Positions 8,868 to 17,424 of a stretch of DNA of 44,220 bases are shown in pieces (position 1 is the stretch's first letter; every line of letters begins with the position of its first letter). The translations under genes were made by a program, and so were the position numbers. The DNA lies in the NCBI RefSeq assembly GCF_015163715.1, contig NZ_JADDUM010000046.1:1-44220 (forward strand), in the 5' to 3' direction. The notes under the pieces were generated by a model that saw only the letters and a list, made by a program, of their open reading frames with translations, did not search any database and was not told where the DNA came from. Source of the DNA: Pseudomonas cyclaminis. GTDB taxonomy: Bacteria; Pseudomonadota; Gammaproteobacteria; Pseudomonadales; Pseudomonadaceae.

Positions 8868-9515
8868 ATGAACACCGCCGCATTGCGCGAGCAGATATCC
8901 CGTGCCCATCAACACGAAGCCACTACGGGCCAGCTTGCCCTGCAGCTGGAAAAACAATTGCCGCACCTGCATGCAGCCATTTCCCTGGCTGAGGGTGATC
9001 GCAACGTGGTCATGACCCGCTTTGTCACTGCCTACATCGACCTCGTCCCGGAGTTGCTCGATGCCGCCAATGACGTGGCTCGCGAAGCCGGGATCGAAAG
9101 CCAGATCAAGCCGGTGCTGAAAATTGCCGAGCATTTCTTTCTGCAACCCCCGGCGATCCTGGCAGGTCACGAAGGCCTGGACGGCCTCCTGGACGAGGCC
9201 TACCTGGCCCATCGCCTGGTGGAGGAAGTCAACGATGTGTATATCAAGCATTTCGGTCAGCCATTGATTCCGGCGGATACCACCGTGGCTAACGTGATTG
9301 CCCATCAATTGATCGGTGAAGATTTCGCCAACCAGCTGGATGAAGCCGTGCACCTGGCGGTGGATGAGATGCTTAACGAAGAGAACTTCGCGCTGGAGTC
9401 GGTCGAAGCGTATCGCGAGCAACTGAAAAGCCCGAACACCGAGGCCGCCTGGAAGCGCTGGCCGTGCCTGTCGCGGCAGTTGGGGGTGGAGTTGGCGTTG
9501 GATCAGCCGGCTTAA
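8868..9515 (+). CDS. Conserved Pseudomonas protein of unknown function, beside the cox operon
   Basis: A 215-residue, apparently soluble and acidic protein with no signal peptide or membrane helix. It looks mostly helical, with repeated Leu/Ala/Glu-rich segments (MNTAALREQISRAHQHEAT; LDEAYLAHRLVEEVNDVYI; LDEAVHLAVDEMLNEENFAL). I recognise no catalytic motif. GGAG lies five bases before the ATG at 8868. It is divergent from coxB with a 368-base gap and converges on the SulP gene, across a REP palindrome. A homologue sits at the same place between the SulP gene and coxB in P. aeruginosa as I remember it, so it is a stable neighbour of the oxidase, but no function follows from that. Confidence 0.85.
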   Translation: MNTAALREQISRAHQHEATTGQLALQLEKQLPHLHAAISLAEGDRNVVMTRFVTAYIDLVPELLDAANDVAREAGIESQIKPVLKIAEHFFLQPPAILAGHEGLDGLLDEAYLAHRLVEEVNDVYIKHFGQPLIPADTTVANVIAHQLIGEDFANQLDEAVHLAVDEMLNEENFALESVEAYREQLKSPNTEAAWKRWPCLSRQLGVELALDQPA

Positions 9516-9541
9516 ATCTTAAATTCGACACAGAACAAATA

Positions 9542-9565
9542 TGGGAGGGGGCTTGCCCCCTCCCA
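9542..9565. repeat. Single REP palindrome between convergent genes
   Basis: Two perfect 11-base arms (TGGGAGGGGGC and its complement) surround a TT loop. It sits between two converging stop codons (9515 and 9584), where such a GC-rich hairpin may also act as a bidirectional transcription end. No partner REP is visible nearby. Confidence 0.85.
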
Positions 9566-9583
9566 CATGTTGATCCGGTTCCG

Positions 9584-11131
9584 TCAGCCGATTGATGGCG
9601 CGGAGCCGATCCCTGTCGTCGTACGAATCCTACCTTCCAACCGTCGCTTCAAACCTCGTGCCTCAATCACCAGCTTCGAACCCTTCGCCGCGTTGGCCCG
9701 CCCCCATTCCTCCAGCAATTCCAGGCAGGAATGGTCGATGTAACTCAGGTTATTGAGCGGTACATGCACCGTGGTCCCCGCTGGCACCGTCGACAGCACC
9801 TGGGTCAACGCCGGCACTTTCAGGAAGGTCGCCGCACCAATCAAACGCAGCTCCATCTCGCCCTCCTGGGGCAAGTCGATCAGGCTGACTTTCAGCCGTG
9901 ACGCCTTGAACGCCAACTTGACCAACGTGAGACCAAAGCCCACCAGCACACCCGTCAGCAGGTCGGTAAAGATGATCGCCAGCGCCGTGGCCGCATAGGT
10001 GAACATCGGCATCCGCCCGTAGCGTCCCAAGGCTTTGAACGCCTTGACGTCGACCAGCTTGATCCCGGTGTACACCAGCACCCCGGCCAGGCTCGCCACC
10101 GGGATGCTTTGCAGCACGCTCGACAGCAGCAACACGAAGCCCAGCAACCATACGCCGTGGAACATTGCCGACAGGCGGGTGGTTGCACCCGCCTGGACGT
10201 TGGCCGAACTGCGCACGATCACGCCGGTCATCGGCAAGGCTCCGACCAGCCCGCAGAGCATGTTGCCGACGCCTTGGGCGGACAGCTCTTTATCGAAGTC
10301 GGAACGTTGGCCGTTGTGCATGCGGTCGACAGCCGCCGCCGAGAGCAGGGTTTCGGCGCTGGCGATAAATGCCACGGCAAAGGCAGCAATCAGCAGTTGA
10401 GGATCAGCCAGGTTCAGCAGGTCGCTGGGGCGCAGCCAATCAATGGCGTCAGCCAGGTTTTCCGGGACTTCCACGCGCTTGACCTGCAACGCCAGCACCA
10501 GGCTGGTGACGGTTGCCAGGCCGACGCCGAGCAACGCACCCGGCACGAACCGCAGCGGTTGCGGACGGAATTTATCCCACAGGTACATCACCAGCATCGT
10601 CGACAGGCCCAGCAAACCCGCTTGCCAGCCGAGCCCGCCGCCAAGGGTCGGGATAGCTTCGGCCAGCGCAGCCGGGAACCCCGCCAGGTTATCCAGCCCA
10701 GAAGGCTTGGGCGCGCCGTCGAGCATCACATGAATTTGTGACAGCACAATCAACACGCCAATCCCCGCCAGCATGCCGTACACCACTGCGGGCGCCGTGA
10801 CGCGGAACCAGCAGCCCAGGCGCAAGCGGCCGGCCACCAGTTGCAGGAAACCCGCCAGCAGCAGGATCGGCCCCAGCATCAACATGCCGTGCTGGCGCAC
10901 CAGTTCGAACACCAGCACCGCCAGACCCGCCGCCGGGCCACTGACCTGCAGTGGCGAACCCGCCAGCCAACCCACCACCAGGCCACCGATAATCCCGGTG
11001 ATCAGGCCTTTGGCCGGCGGCATGCCGGACGCAATCGCGATGCCCATGCACAGCGGCAGGGCGACCAGAAACACAACCACCGAGGCGAGCAGCTCCCGTG
11101 GCAATACAGCTTTCAATTGAGCAGCACGCAT
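9584..11131 (-). CDS. SulP family anion transporter with C-terminal STAS domain, paired with carbonic anhydrase
   Basis: A 515-residue protein of the SulP/SLC26 family: about 10-12 membrane helices beginning with LLASVVVFLVALPLCMGIAIASGMPPAKGLITG, then a C-terminal STAS domain (about 430-515, with VHVPLNNLSYIDHSCLELL). The substrate could be bicarbonate, sulfate or another anion. Because it follows the beta-carbonic anhydrase by 85 bases on the same strand, I favour bicarbonate or a proton-coupled carbonate role, as for other SulP-carbonic anhydrase pairs; this is inference. The ATG at 11131 has GGGAGAG close upstream. The frame is open further upstream to 11260, but that part overlaps the carbonic anhydrase gene. 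Confidence 0.92.
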   Translation of the reverse strand: MRAAQLKAVLPRELLASVVVFLVALPLCMGIAIASGMPPAKGLITGIIGGLVVGWLAGSPLQVSGPAAGLAVLVFELVRQHGMLMLGPILLLAGFLQLVAGRLRLGCWFRVTAPAVVYGMLAGIGVLIVLSQIHVMLDGAPKPSGLDNLAGFPAALAEAIPTLGGGLGWQAGLLGLSTMLVMYLWDKFRPQPLRFVPGALLGVGLATVTSLVLALQVKRVEVPENLADAIDWLRPSDLLNLADPQLLIAAFAVAFIASAETLLSAAAVDRMHNGQRSDFDKELSAQGVGNMLCGLVGALPMTGVIVRSSANVQAGATTRLSAMFHGVWLLGFVLLLSSVLQSIPVASLAGVLVYTGIKLVDVKAFKALGRYGRMPMFTYAATALAIIFTDLLTGVLVGFGLTLVKLAFKASRLKVSLIDLPQEGEMELRLIGAATFLKVPALTQVLSTVPAGTTVHVPLNNLSYIDHSCLELLEEWGRANAAKGSKLVIEARGLKRRLEGRIRTTTGIGSAPSIG

Positions 11132-11216
11132 GATGACTCTCCCGAGGCATTCGCCGGGCGCGGTAAAGCCTGGCTGCATCCATGGCAGCCACCGCATTAC
11201 CCGGCAGGGAAGTGTT

Positions 11217-11948
11217 TTAGAAGCGCGCTTTAGGCGTCGCGCAAGGGATCGGCCCGTCACCGCTCAACGGTCGGAACGCCGACTGGTCGGCATCGTAGGC
11301 GCGGATTTCGCTGGTCTCGATGTTGTAGATCCAACCGTGGATATACAACTGACCATTGGCCATGCGTGAAGCCACGGAAGGGTGGGTACGCAAATGTTGC
11401 AACTGGGCGATGACGTTTTCTTCGGTCAGCACCTTCATGCTCTCGCCTTCGTTGGCGCAGTCGCAGTTGTCCTCGACCATAGACTTGGCCACCTCGGCGT
11501 GCCGCAGCCAGGCCCGTACCGTCGGCATTTTTTCCAGGCTGTCGGGGTTGAGTACCGCACGCATGGCGCCACAGTCGGAGTGCCCGCAGACAATGATGTG
11601 CTGCACACCCAGGGCAAGTACTGCGTACTCGATAGCGGTTGAAACACCGCCGTTCATCTGGCCGTAGGGCGGCACTACGTTGCCGACGTTACGGGTCACG
11701 AACAGGTCGCCGGGCGAGCTTTGGGTGATCAGCTCGGGCACGATGCGCGAGTCGGCGCAGGTAATGAACATCGCCCGTGGGCTCTGGGCCGTGGCGAGTT
11801 TCTTGAAGAGTTCTTCCTGCTGGGGGAAGACGTCGTGATGGAAATGCAAAAAACCGTCGACGATATGCTTTAGCGCTGCATCGGCGGACTCCGCCACTTG
11901 AGGGGCTGAAGCCGACGCAGCCAACGGCTGTTTATCCTTATCACTCAT
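11217..11948 (-). CDS. Beta-class carbonic anhydrase
   Basis: A 243-residue enzyme that interconverts carbon dioxide and bicarbonate. The zinc ligands and catalytic pair of the beta class are present: C64, D66 and R68 in CADSR, then H123 and C126 in GHSDCG. The N terminus (about 25 residues) is a low-complexity, probably disordered extension; no signal peptide is evident, so it acts in the cytoplasm. It is the first gene of a two-gene unit with the SulP transporter. Its size and context match the beta-carbonic anhydrase found next to a SulP gene near the cox cluster of P. aeruginosa. A ribosome-binding site AGAGGAT precedes the ATG. Confidence 0.94.
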   Translation of the reverse strand: MSDKDKQPLAASASAPQVAESADAALKHIVDGFLHFHHDVFPQQEELFKKLATAQSPRAMFITCADSRIVPELITQSSPGDLFVTRNVGNVVPPYGQMNGGVSTAIEYAVLALGVQHIIVCGHSDCGAMRAVLNPDSLEKMPTVRAWLRHAEVAKSMVEDNCDCANEGESMKVLTEENVIAQLQHLRTHPSVASRMANGQLYIHGWIYNIETSEIRAYDADQSAFRPLSGDGPIPCATPKARF

Positions 11949-12149
11949 GATTCATCCTCTTGATTAGTGCAGGGGAGTGTTCAGGACAGTTCAACGCCCG
12001 GCCAGTGGAATAGTTGTAAAACTCCAAAATCCAGGCGCCGACTCATCAGTCACTCGCTGAGCAAGGTAACCGTCGAAACTTAACTCAAACTGAATGAACC
12101 GCTCTAGATCGCGGGTTTCAGTGATGTCAAAACGCGACTATCCCTACAG

Positions 12150-12166
12150 GCAAGATGCATTCTTGC
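12150..12166. repeat. Small inverted repeat downstream of the radical SAM gene
   Basis: GCAAGA and TCTTGC are separated by five bases just beyond the stop codon of the minus-strand gene ending at 12175. A hairpin is possible, but no run of T follows in the minus-strand direction, so I do not call it an intrinsic terminator. Confidence 0.4.
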
Positions 12167-12174
12167 TGATCAGT

Positions 12175-13233
12175 CTACAACAATGTCATCTGTCTGCCCG
12201 GTGGACAGAACGCTGTGCAATCCAGGTTGAATCCTTCACGGCGATTGAGCCCCAAACGTTTGATCGCCTTGCTGAAACGCTGGGCCAGCAAATCGGCAAA
12301 CGGCCCTTCGCCCCGCATGCGCACACCGAAGCGGCTGTCATACACCTCGCCACCGCGCACCTGCCGAACCAGGCTCATTACATGGGCCGCACGCTGCGGA
12401 TAATGGGCTGCCAGCCACTCTTCAAACAGCGGCGCCACCTCCAGCGGCAAGCGCAGCATCATGTACGCCGCACTCTGCGCATCGGCGGCGTGCGCCTCGG
12501 TCAGCAGGCTTTCCAGTTCACTGTCGTTGATCATCGGGATCATCGGCGAGCACAGCACGCCCACCGGAATCCCCGCCTCACGCATCACCCGGATCGCTCG
12601 CAACCGCGCCTTGGGCGCGGCGGTGCGCGGTTCGAGGATGCGCTTGAGCTCATCGTCCAGGCTGGTGAGACTGATCATCACCGCCACCAGGCGCTGGCGG
12701 GCCAACTCGGTGAGCAGGTCGAGATCACGCAGGATCAGCGAACCCTTGGTGATGATGGTCACCGGGTGTCGGTAGCGCAGCAGCACTTCGAGGGTCTGTC
12801 GCGTGATGTTGTATTCGCGCTCGATGGGCTGGTACGGGTCGGTATTGGAACCCAGGTTGATCGGCGCGCACACGTAGCCGGGCTTGGACAGCTGCTGCTC
12901 CAGCACATCGGCCGCATTGCTCTTGGCGATCAGCCTGGTTTCGAAATCCAGCCCAGGTGACATGTCCCAATAGGCATGGCTGGGCCGCGCATAGCAGTAG
13001 ATACAGCCATGCTCGCAACCGCGATACGGGTTGATCGAGCGATCAAACGGCAGGTCCGGCGAGTTGTTGCGGGTGATGATGGTCTTGGCCGTCTCAATAC
13101 GCACCTCGGTGCCCTGCGTCGGGGGCACTTCCTGGTACCAGCCGTCGTCCTCGGCCACGCTGACCGTGGGCGCGAAGCGGTTGTGCAGGTTGGTGGCCGT
13201 GCCCCGGCCACGGGGCGGCAACGGCGTAGACAT
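12175..13233 (-). CDS. PA0069-family radical SAM protein, LexA-controlled
   Basis: A 352-residue radical SAM protein with the iron-sulfur cluster motif CxxxCxxC at C73, C77 and C80 (CEHGCIYC), preceded by NPYRG. This matches the PA0069/SplB-like group, related to spore photoproduct lyase. The fold after the motif (VLEQQLSKPGYVCAPINLGSNTDPYQPIE) is typical. The reaction is unknown. A role in DNA damage tolerance is suggested by the near-perfect LexA box ending 13 bases before the start codon; I recall the P. aeruginosa homologue as a member of the LexA regulon. GAGG lies seven bases before the ATG. It is a single-gene unit. Confidence 0.92.
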   Translation of the reverse strand: MSTPLPPRGRGTATNLHNRFAPTVSVAEDDGWYQEVPPTQGTEVRIETAKTIITRNNSPDLPFDRSINPYRGCEHGCIYCYARPSHAYWDMSPGLDFETRLIAKSNAADVLEQQLSKPGYVCAPINLGSNTDPYQPIEREYNITRQTLEVLLRYRHPVTIITKGSLILRDLDLLTELARQRLVAVMISLTSLDDELKRILEPRTAAPKARLRAIRVMREAGIPVGVLCSPMIPMINDSELESLLTEAHAADAQSAAYMMLRLPLEVAPLFEEWLAAHYPQRAAHVMSLVRQVRGGEVYDSRFGVRMRGEGPFADLLAQRFSKAIKRLGLNRREGFNLDCTAFCPPGRQMTLL

Positions 13234-13246
13234 AAAAGCGCCTCGA

Positions 13247-13266
13247 TACTGTTTTTATATACAGTA
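13247..13266 (-). promoter_or_regulatory. LexA (SOS) box
   Basis: On the minus strand the site reads TACTGTATATAAAAACAGTA, which has the CTG-N10-CAG core and the AT-rich spacer of the gammaproteobacterial LexA consensus. The arms extend to a perfect ten-base inverted repeat, CTCGATACTG and CAGTATCGAG (13242-13271). A TATATA inside the spacer could serve as the -10. Repression of the radical SAM gene by LexA and induction after DNA damage are therefore expected. Confidence 0.9.
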
Positions 13267-13313
13267 TCGAGCGCGAGGTTTCTGACCAGTGCCGTTTGGC
13301 GGCCAGCCAGGAA

Positions 13314-14612
13314 TCAGTGCTTTTGCGTGACCTGCCCCAGGTCATCGCCCGAGGTGGTGCGCAGATCGTTCTTGCGCAGGCCGGCCACGTCGCTGGCGTT
13401 CACTGGCGCACCTTTGTTGCCCCAACTGCCACGGATGAAACTGACGACATCCGCGACTTCCTGGTCCGACAGGCGCCAGGCAAACGCCGGCATGGTGAAG
13501 GTCGACGGCGCCGCGTGCGTAGCCGGCAAAGTGCCGCCGTTCAACACAATGTTGATCAACGAGGTGGCATCCGCCGTCTGCACTACCGGATTACCCGCCA
13601 GGGCCGGGAACACCCGTGTATAGCCATGGCCATCGGTTCGGTGGCAGGCCGCGCAGTTATCGATATACACCGACGCACCCGGCCGGCTGTCGTCGCCTTT
13701 CCACAGCGCCTGGGCTACCTGCTTGTCGTACACATGCGGCTGGTCGTTGGGATCGACCGCCGGCAGGCTCTTGAGGTAACGGGCGATAGCGGTCAGGTCG
13801 TCTTGCGACATGTACTGCATGCTGTGGACGACGACATCGCTCATGCCACCAAACACCGCGCTGCGATCACTGCGACCGGTCTTGAGGAATTGCACCAGTT
13901 GCTCCTCGCTCCAACTGCCGAGGCCGTCCTTGTGGTCGCCACGCAAGCTCTTGGCGATCCAACCTTCCAACGGCGCACTGCCGGACAGGAACGCGGTGCC
14001 ATCGGTAGCACTCAGGGCTTTTTCCTGCATGGTCAGGGCACGCGGTGTATGGCACGCGCCGCAGTGGCCTAAACCTTCCACCAAATAGGCGCCGCGGCCG
14101 ATAACGGGGTCGGCCGCTGCCTCAGCCGGTGTATCCGCCACTTCAGGGGCAAACATCCAACGCCACGCCGCCAACGGCCAACGCATGCTCAAGGGCCACG
14201 GAATGTCGCTGTCCTTGTTCTCTTGGGCAACGGGTTCCACACCCTTCATGAAATACGCATACAACGCCTGCATATCGCTGTCGCTGACACGCGCATAAGA
14301 CGGATAGGGCATCGCCGGGTAAAGCGTACTACCGCTTTTGGCGACGCCATGGCGCACGGCCTTGTCGAAGTCGTCGAAGCTGTAGTCGCCCAGGCCGGTC
14401 TTGTCCGGGGTGATATTGGTGGAGTAGATCACGCCAATCGGGGTTTCCATCGGCAGCCCACCCGCAAAGGGTTTGCCACCCTTGGCGGTGTGGCAAGCCA
14501 CGCAGTCACCGGCGCGGGCCAGGTATTCGCCCTGCTTGATCAGGTCGGTTTCGGCGGCGCTTATGGAGCAACTGCTGAGCAGCGCCAACGTCGCGATAAC
14601 AAGTGCTTTCAT
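13314..14612 (-). CDS. Tri-haem cytochrome c subunit of a gluconate 2-dehydrogenase-type enzyme
   Basis: A 432-residue exported cytochrome with three haem c sites: CVACH (37-41), CGACH (184-188) and CAACH (320-324). It starts with a signal peptide; LSSC within it could also be a lipobox, so a lipid anchor is possible. This is the membrane-associated electron-transfer subunit of FAD-dependent gluconate/sugar/alcohol dehydrogenases and passes electrons to ubiquinone. I placed the start at the second ATG because GGAG lies eight bases before it but only two before the first ATG (14618). It is the third gene of the operon, 12 bases after the flavoprotein gene. Confidence 0.92.
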   Translation of the reverse strand: MKALVIATLALLSSCSISAAETDLIKQGEYLARAGDCVACHTAKGGKPFAGGLPMETPIGVIYSTNITPDKTGLGDYSFDDFDKAVRHGVAKSGSTLYPAMPYPSYARVSDSDMQALYAYFMKGVEPVAQENKDSDIPWPLSMRWPLAAWRWMFAPEVADTPAEAAADPVIGRGAYLVEGLGHCGACHTPRALTMQEKALSATDGTAFLSGSAPLEGWIAKSLRGDHKDGLGSWSEEQLVQFLKTGRSDRSAVFGGMSDVVVHSMQYMSQDDLTAIARYLKSLPAVDPNDQPHVYDKQVAQALWKGDDSRPGASVYIDNCAACHRTDGHGYTRVFPALAGNPVVQTADATSLINIVLNGGTLPATHAAPSTFTMPAFAWRLSDQEVADVVSFIRGSWGNKGAPVNASDVAGLRKNDLRTTSGDDLGQVTQKH

Positions 14613-14624
14613 GGTCATCGCTCC

Positions 14625-16409
14625 TTATGCCTGAACCAGTGGGCCGGGGTTTTTCAGGTACTGCTCACGGATCGCCCGGGCAGACCAGTAGGTCAGCGCC
14701 GCCACCAGGCCAGTAGGGTTGTAGCCCAGGCCCTGTGGGAAGGCGGACGCGCCTGGAACAAACACGTTGTGTACATCCCAGCTCTGCAGGTAACGGTTCA
14801 ACGCACTGGTTTTCGGGTCGGTGCCCATGATCGCGCCACCGTTGAGGTGGGTGGTCTGGTAGGACGCAGTGTTGAAATGCTCACCGACTTTTTTGCCAAG
14901 TACCGCAATGGCCTTGGGGTTCATCGCTTGGGCAACCTTGCCCATTTTCTCGACCATGAAGCGGTTCATCTTGATGTCGTTTTCCTGCCAATCGAACGTC
15001 ATACGCAGCAGCGGCAGGCCGTAGGCATCGCGGTACACCGGGTCCAGATCCAGGTAGTTACCCCGGTAGGATTGATGGGCGCCGTGGGCATCCATCGACA
15101 CCTGATGGGTGTAGTAATCGGCGGTGGCGCGCTTCCACGCACTGCCCCAGGCCGGGGTGCCGGGCGGGTTGGACGTACCGGCAATCGGCCGGCTGCCGGC
15201 CTGGTTGACCCACATCGGCGAACCGCCCACAAAGCCATGGGGCCCATGGTCGAAGTTGTCGGCGTTGAAGTCGTCCATCGCCACGCCATTACCGCCCGCG
15301 CCGATGAAGTTGTTGGTGTGGGTGTCCTTGTCGAAAAAGGCCTTGATGGTGGCCATGTTCTGGTAGGCGAAGTTGCGGCCCACCACGCCTTCATTGGTGA
15401 TCGGGTCGTACGGCTTGCCGATGCCCGAGAGCAGCATCAGCCGCACGTTGTGGAACTGGAACGCGCCGAGGATCACCAGGTCCGCCGGCTGCTCGATTTC
15501 GCGTCCTTGGGCGTCGATATAGGTCACGCCCGTGGCTTTCTTCTTGGTGCTGTCGAGGTTGACCTTGAGCACGTGGGAATTGGGGCGCAGCTCGAAGTTC
15601 GGCACCTGGCGCAGGGCGGGCAGGATGTTCACGTTCGGCGAGGCCTTGGAGTACATGTAGCACACGTAACCACTGCAAAAACCGCAGAAATTGCAGGGGC
15701 CCATCTGCGCGCCATAGGGGTTGGTGTAAGGCCCCGAGGTGTTGGCAGACGGCAGGTTGTAGGGTTTGTAACCCACGTCGGCAGCCGCTTTCTGAAACAG
15801 CTGTGCGGAGACTGTGTTTTTCTGCGATTCCAATGGGAACGGGTTGGAACGATCCGGCGCATACGGGTTGCCGCCACGGCCTTCACCCACTAATTGCCCT
15901 TTCACCGTCCAGGCCTGGCCAGAGGTGCCGAAGACTTTTTCCGCGTAGTCGAAGAACGGCTCCAGCTCTTCATAGCTGACGCCGAAGTCCTGGATGGTCA
16001 TGTCCTTGGGAATGAAATTTTTCCCGTAGCGTTCTTCGTAATGGCTGCGCATGCGCAACTCGATCGGGTCGACGCGAAAGTGCACACCCGACCAGTGCAG
16101 GCCGGCGCCGCCCACGCCATTGCCTGGCAAAAAAGCACCGAGCTGACGGTTGGGCAGGGCGATGTCATTCACGCTATGGCGAATGGTCACCGTCTCCTTG
16201 GAGATGTCCTGGAAGAGTTTCTTGCGCACGCTGTAGGTCAATTCGTCGATGACCTGGGGATAGTTGCCGTCCGGGTACGTGTCCTGCATCGGCCCGCGCT
16301 CCAGCGCCAGCACGTTGAGGCCTGCCTCCGTCAGCTCCTTGGCCATGATCGCGCCGGTCCAGCCGAAGCCTACGATCACTGCATCCACTTTCTTCATGAT
16401 GGTCGCCAC
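14625..16409 (-). CDS. GMC-family FAD dehydrogenase, large subunit of gluconate 2-dehydrogenase type
   Basis: A 594-residue GMC oxidoreductase. The N-terminal FAD-binding Rossmann motif is plain (VDAVIVGFGWTGAIMAKELTEAGLNV), a cysteine-rich insertion lies mid-protein (CNFCGFCSGYVCYM), and the C-terminal HLNGGAIMGTDP block holds the active-site region. The cysteine cluster is typical of the gluconate/2-ketogluconate/sorbitol dehydrogenase subgroup and may hold an iron-sulfur cluster. I chose the GTG at 16409, which has GAGAGGG seven bases upstream; the alternative is the ATG at 16397. The true substrate (gluconate or another polyol) cannot be told from sequence. It acts in the periplasm, exported with its Tat-signal partner. 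Confidence 0.92.
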   Translation of the reverse strand: MATIMKKVDAVIVGFGWTGAIMAKELTEAGLNVLALERGPMQDTYPDGNYPQVIDELTYSVRKKLFQDISKETVTIRHSVNDIALPNRQLGAFLPGNGVGGAGLHWSGVHFRVDPIELRMRSHYEERYGKNFIPKDMTIQDFGVSYEELEPFFDYAEKVFGTSGQAWTVKGQLVGEGRGGNPYAPDRSNPFPLESQKNTVSAQLFQKAAADVGYKPYNLPSANTSGPYTNPYGAQMGPCNFCGFCSGYVCYMYSKASPNVNILPALRQVPNFELRPNSHVLKVNLDSTKKKATGVTYIDAQGREIEQPADLVILGAFQFHNVRLMLLSGIGKPYDPITNEGVVGRNFAYQNMATIKAFFDKDTHTNNFIGAGGNGVAMDDFNADNFDHGPHGFVGGSPMWVNQAGSRPIAGTSNPPGTPAWGSAWKRATADYYTHQVSMDAHGAHQSYRGNYLDLDPVYRDAYGLPLLRMTFDWQENDIKMNRFMVEKMGKVAQAMNPKAIAVLGKKVGEHFNTASYQTTHLNGGAIMGTDPKTSALNRYLQSWDVHNVFVPGASAFPQGLGYNPTGLVAALTYWSARAIREQYLKNPGPLVQA

Positions 16410-16411
16410 GT

Positions 16412-17164
16412 TTATGCCCTCTCGCCACGGATGGAAACAGCCGGGAAGGGGTATTGCTCGTTGCGTTCCACCCAATCCATAAAGTCGGCGCGAGCGCCGG
16501 GGAAGCCGATCATGGTCCAGCCGACCATGCCTTTATTGCCCCCGTGGATCGGGTCGCAGAAGAAGCCTTCCTTGGTGTTTTGCAGTAACAGGTTGAAGAA
16601 CATCTTTGGCGGAACCGCCTCGAAATGCGCCGTTACTTCACTGCCGCCAGCCTCCAGACGGCGCAGCATATCGTCTCGGGTAGCGCTGTCTTGCGCAGCA
16701 AAAGCTTTACCGTTGAAGGCTTTCGACCAAGCATCCGTCGCGGCAATGCCCAGGCGATAGATCTCTTTGGGCACCAATTTGCTCTGCCAGCCCATCTCCG
16801 GCGCGGCATCGGCGTTGAACGGACCTTGCATGAACCACAGCGCGCCACTGGCATACGGCGTGTTCATCTGACGGTCGATGTATTCCGGCGCACCGGCTTC
16901 CAGGGCACCTGGGCCTTGGGCGTCGGCGGGAATCAAGCGCTCGACGGCGGCGTTGATAAACGCCCATTCTTCTGCGGTGAAATAGCTTGGCTCGTAGGCC
17001 TTGTCGCTCGCCGCAGGCTTGGCCGGCGCGGCCTGGGCAGGCTCAGGCGTGGCCATCAATATCGAGCCGCCAAGGCCGGTACTGGCAACCGTGACCACCG
17101 GGATCAAGGTCAAGGATTTGCGCAAAAAGTCACGCCGGGGGTTGTCTTGATCTTGATCAGACAT
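16412..17164 (-). CDS. Gluconate 2-dehydrogenase subunit 3 family protein with Tat signal
   Basis: A 250-residue small subunit with a twin-arginine signal (NPRRDFLRKSLTLIPVVTVAS), which probably carries the signal-less flavoprotein across the membrane. The mature part has the subunit-3 features FTAEEWAFINAAVERLIPAD and DGPGALEAG-like and CDPIHGGNKGMVGW segments. Gene order (small subunit, flavoprotein, cytochrome) is the classical one for membrane-bound gluconate dehydrogenases of pseudomonads and Pantoea. GAGGTG lies five bases before the ATG, and only two bases separate its stop from the start of the next gene. Confidence 0.92.
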   Translation of the reverse strand: MSDQDQDNPRRDFLRKSLTLIPVVTVASTGLGGSILMATPEPAQAAPAKPAASDKAYEPSYFTAEEWAFINAAVERLIPADAQGPGALEAGAPEYIDRQMNTPYASGALWFMQGPFNADAAPEMGWQSKLVPKEIYRLGIAATDAWSKAFNGKAFAAQDSATRDDMLRRLEAGGSEVTAHFEAVPPKMFFNLLLQNTKEGFFCDPIHGGNKGMVGWTMIGFPGARADFMDWVERNEQYPFPAVSIRGERA

Positions 17165-17316
17165 GGGTGCACCTCATCATGTGGTCACGGGTTTATTCGG
17201 TCGCTTCTGGGGAGCGGCTCGTCTATTTTTGGCAATCAATGGTTACAAATGATAGCAGGCTAAGGATGTGGAGAACGGATTCAGCGACCTAAGTCGAATA
17301 AACGCAGGCAAAAAAA

Positions 17317-17405
17317 TGTGGAAGGGGCTTGCCTCCGATAGCGGCGAGTCAGCCAATATTCAGGCTGCCTGACACTGCGCTATCGGGGGCAAGCCCCCTT
17401 CCACA
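17317..17405. repeat. REPIN: pair of REP sequences in inverted orientation
   Basis: Outer arms TGTGGAAGGGGCTTGCC and GGCAAGCCCCCTTCCACA face each other across about 45 bases. Each is itself a palindrome, and GATAGC/GCTATC continues the pairing inwards. The left arm has lost one base pair of the core relative to the right arm. It lies between the YheV-like gene and the dehydrogenase operon. Confidence 0.85.
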
Positions 17406-17424
17406 CTAGGTATGCGTGAAGCTT

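Noticed and set aside
12150..12166. Hairpin after the radical SAM gene as an intrinsic terminator
   Set aside because: No T run follows in the direction of transcription.
14223..15893. Long open frame on the plus strand across the dehydrogenase genes
   Set aside because: Spans the boundary of two clearly real minus-strand genes, and its composition is that of an antisense shadow.
13314..17164. The three dehydrogenase genes as a novel respiratory system
   Set aside because: Gene order, Tat signal, cysteine cluster and three haem motifs all match known gluconate 2-dehydrogenases; only the exact substrate is open.
17317..17405. Repeated palindromic units as a possible CRISPR array
   Set aside because: Units are inverted pairs spread over the window, not direct repeats with regular spacers, and no cas genes are present.
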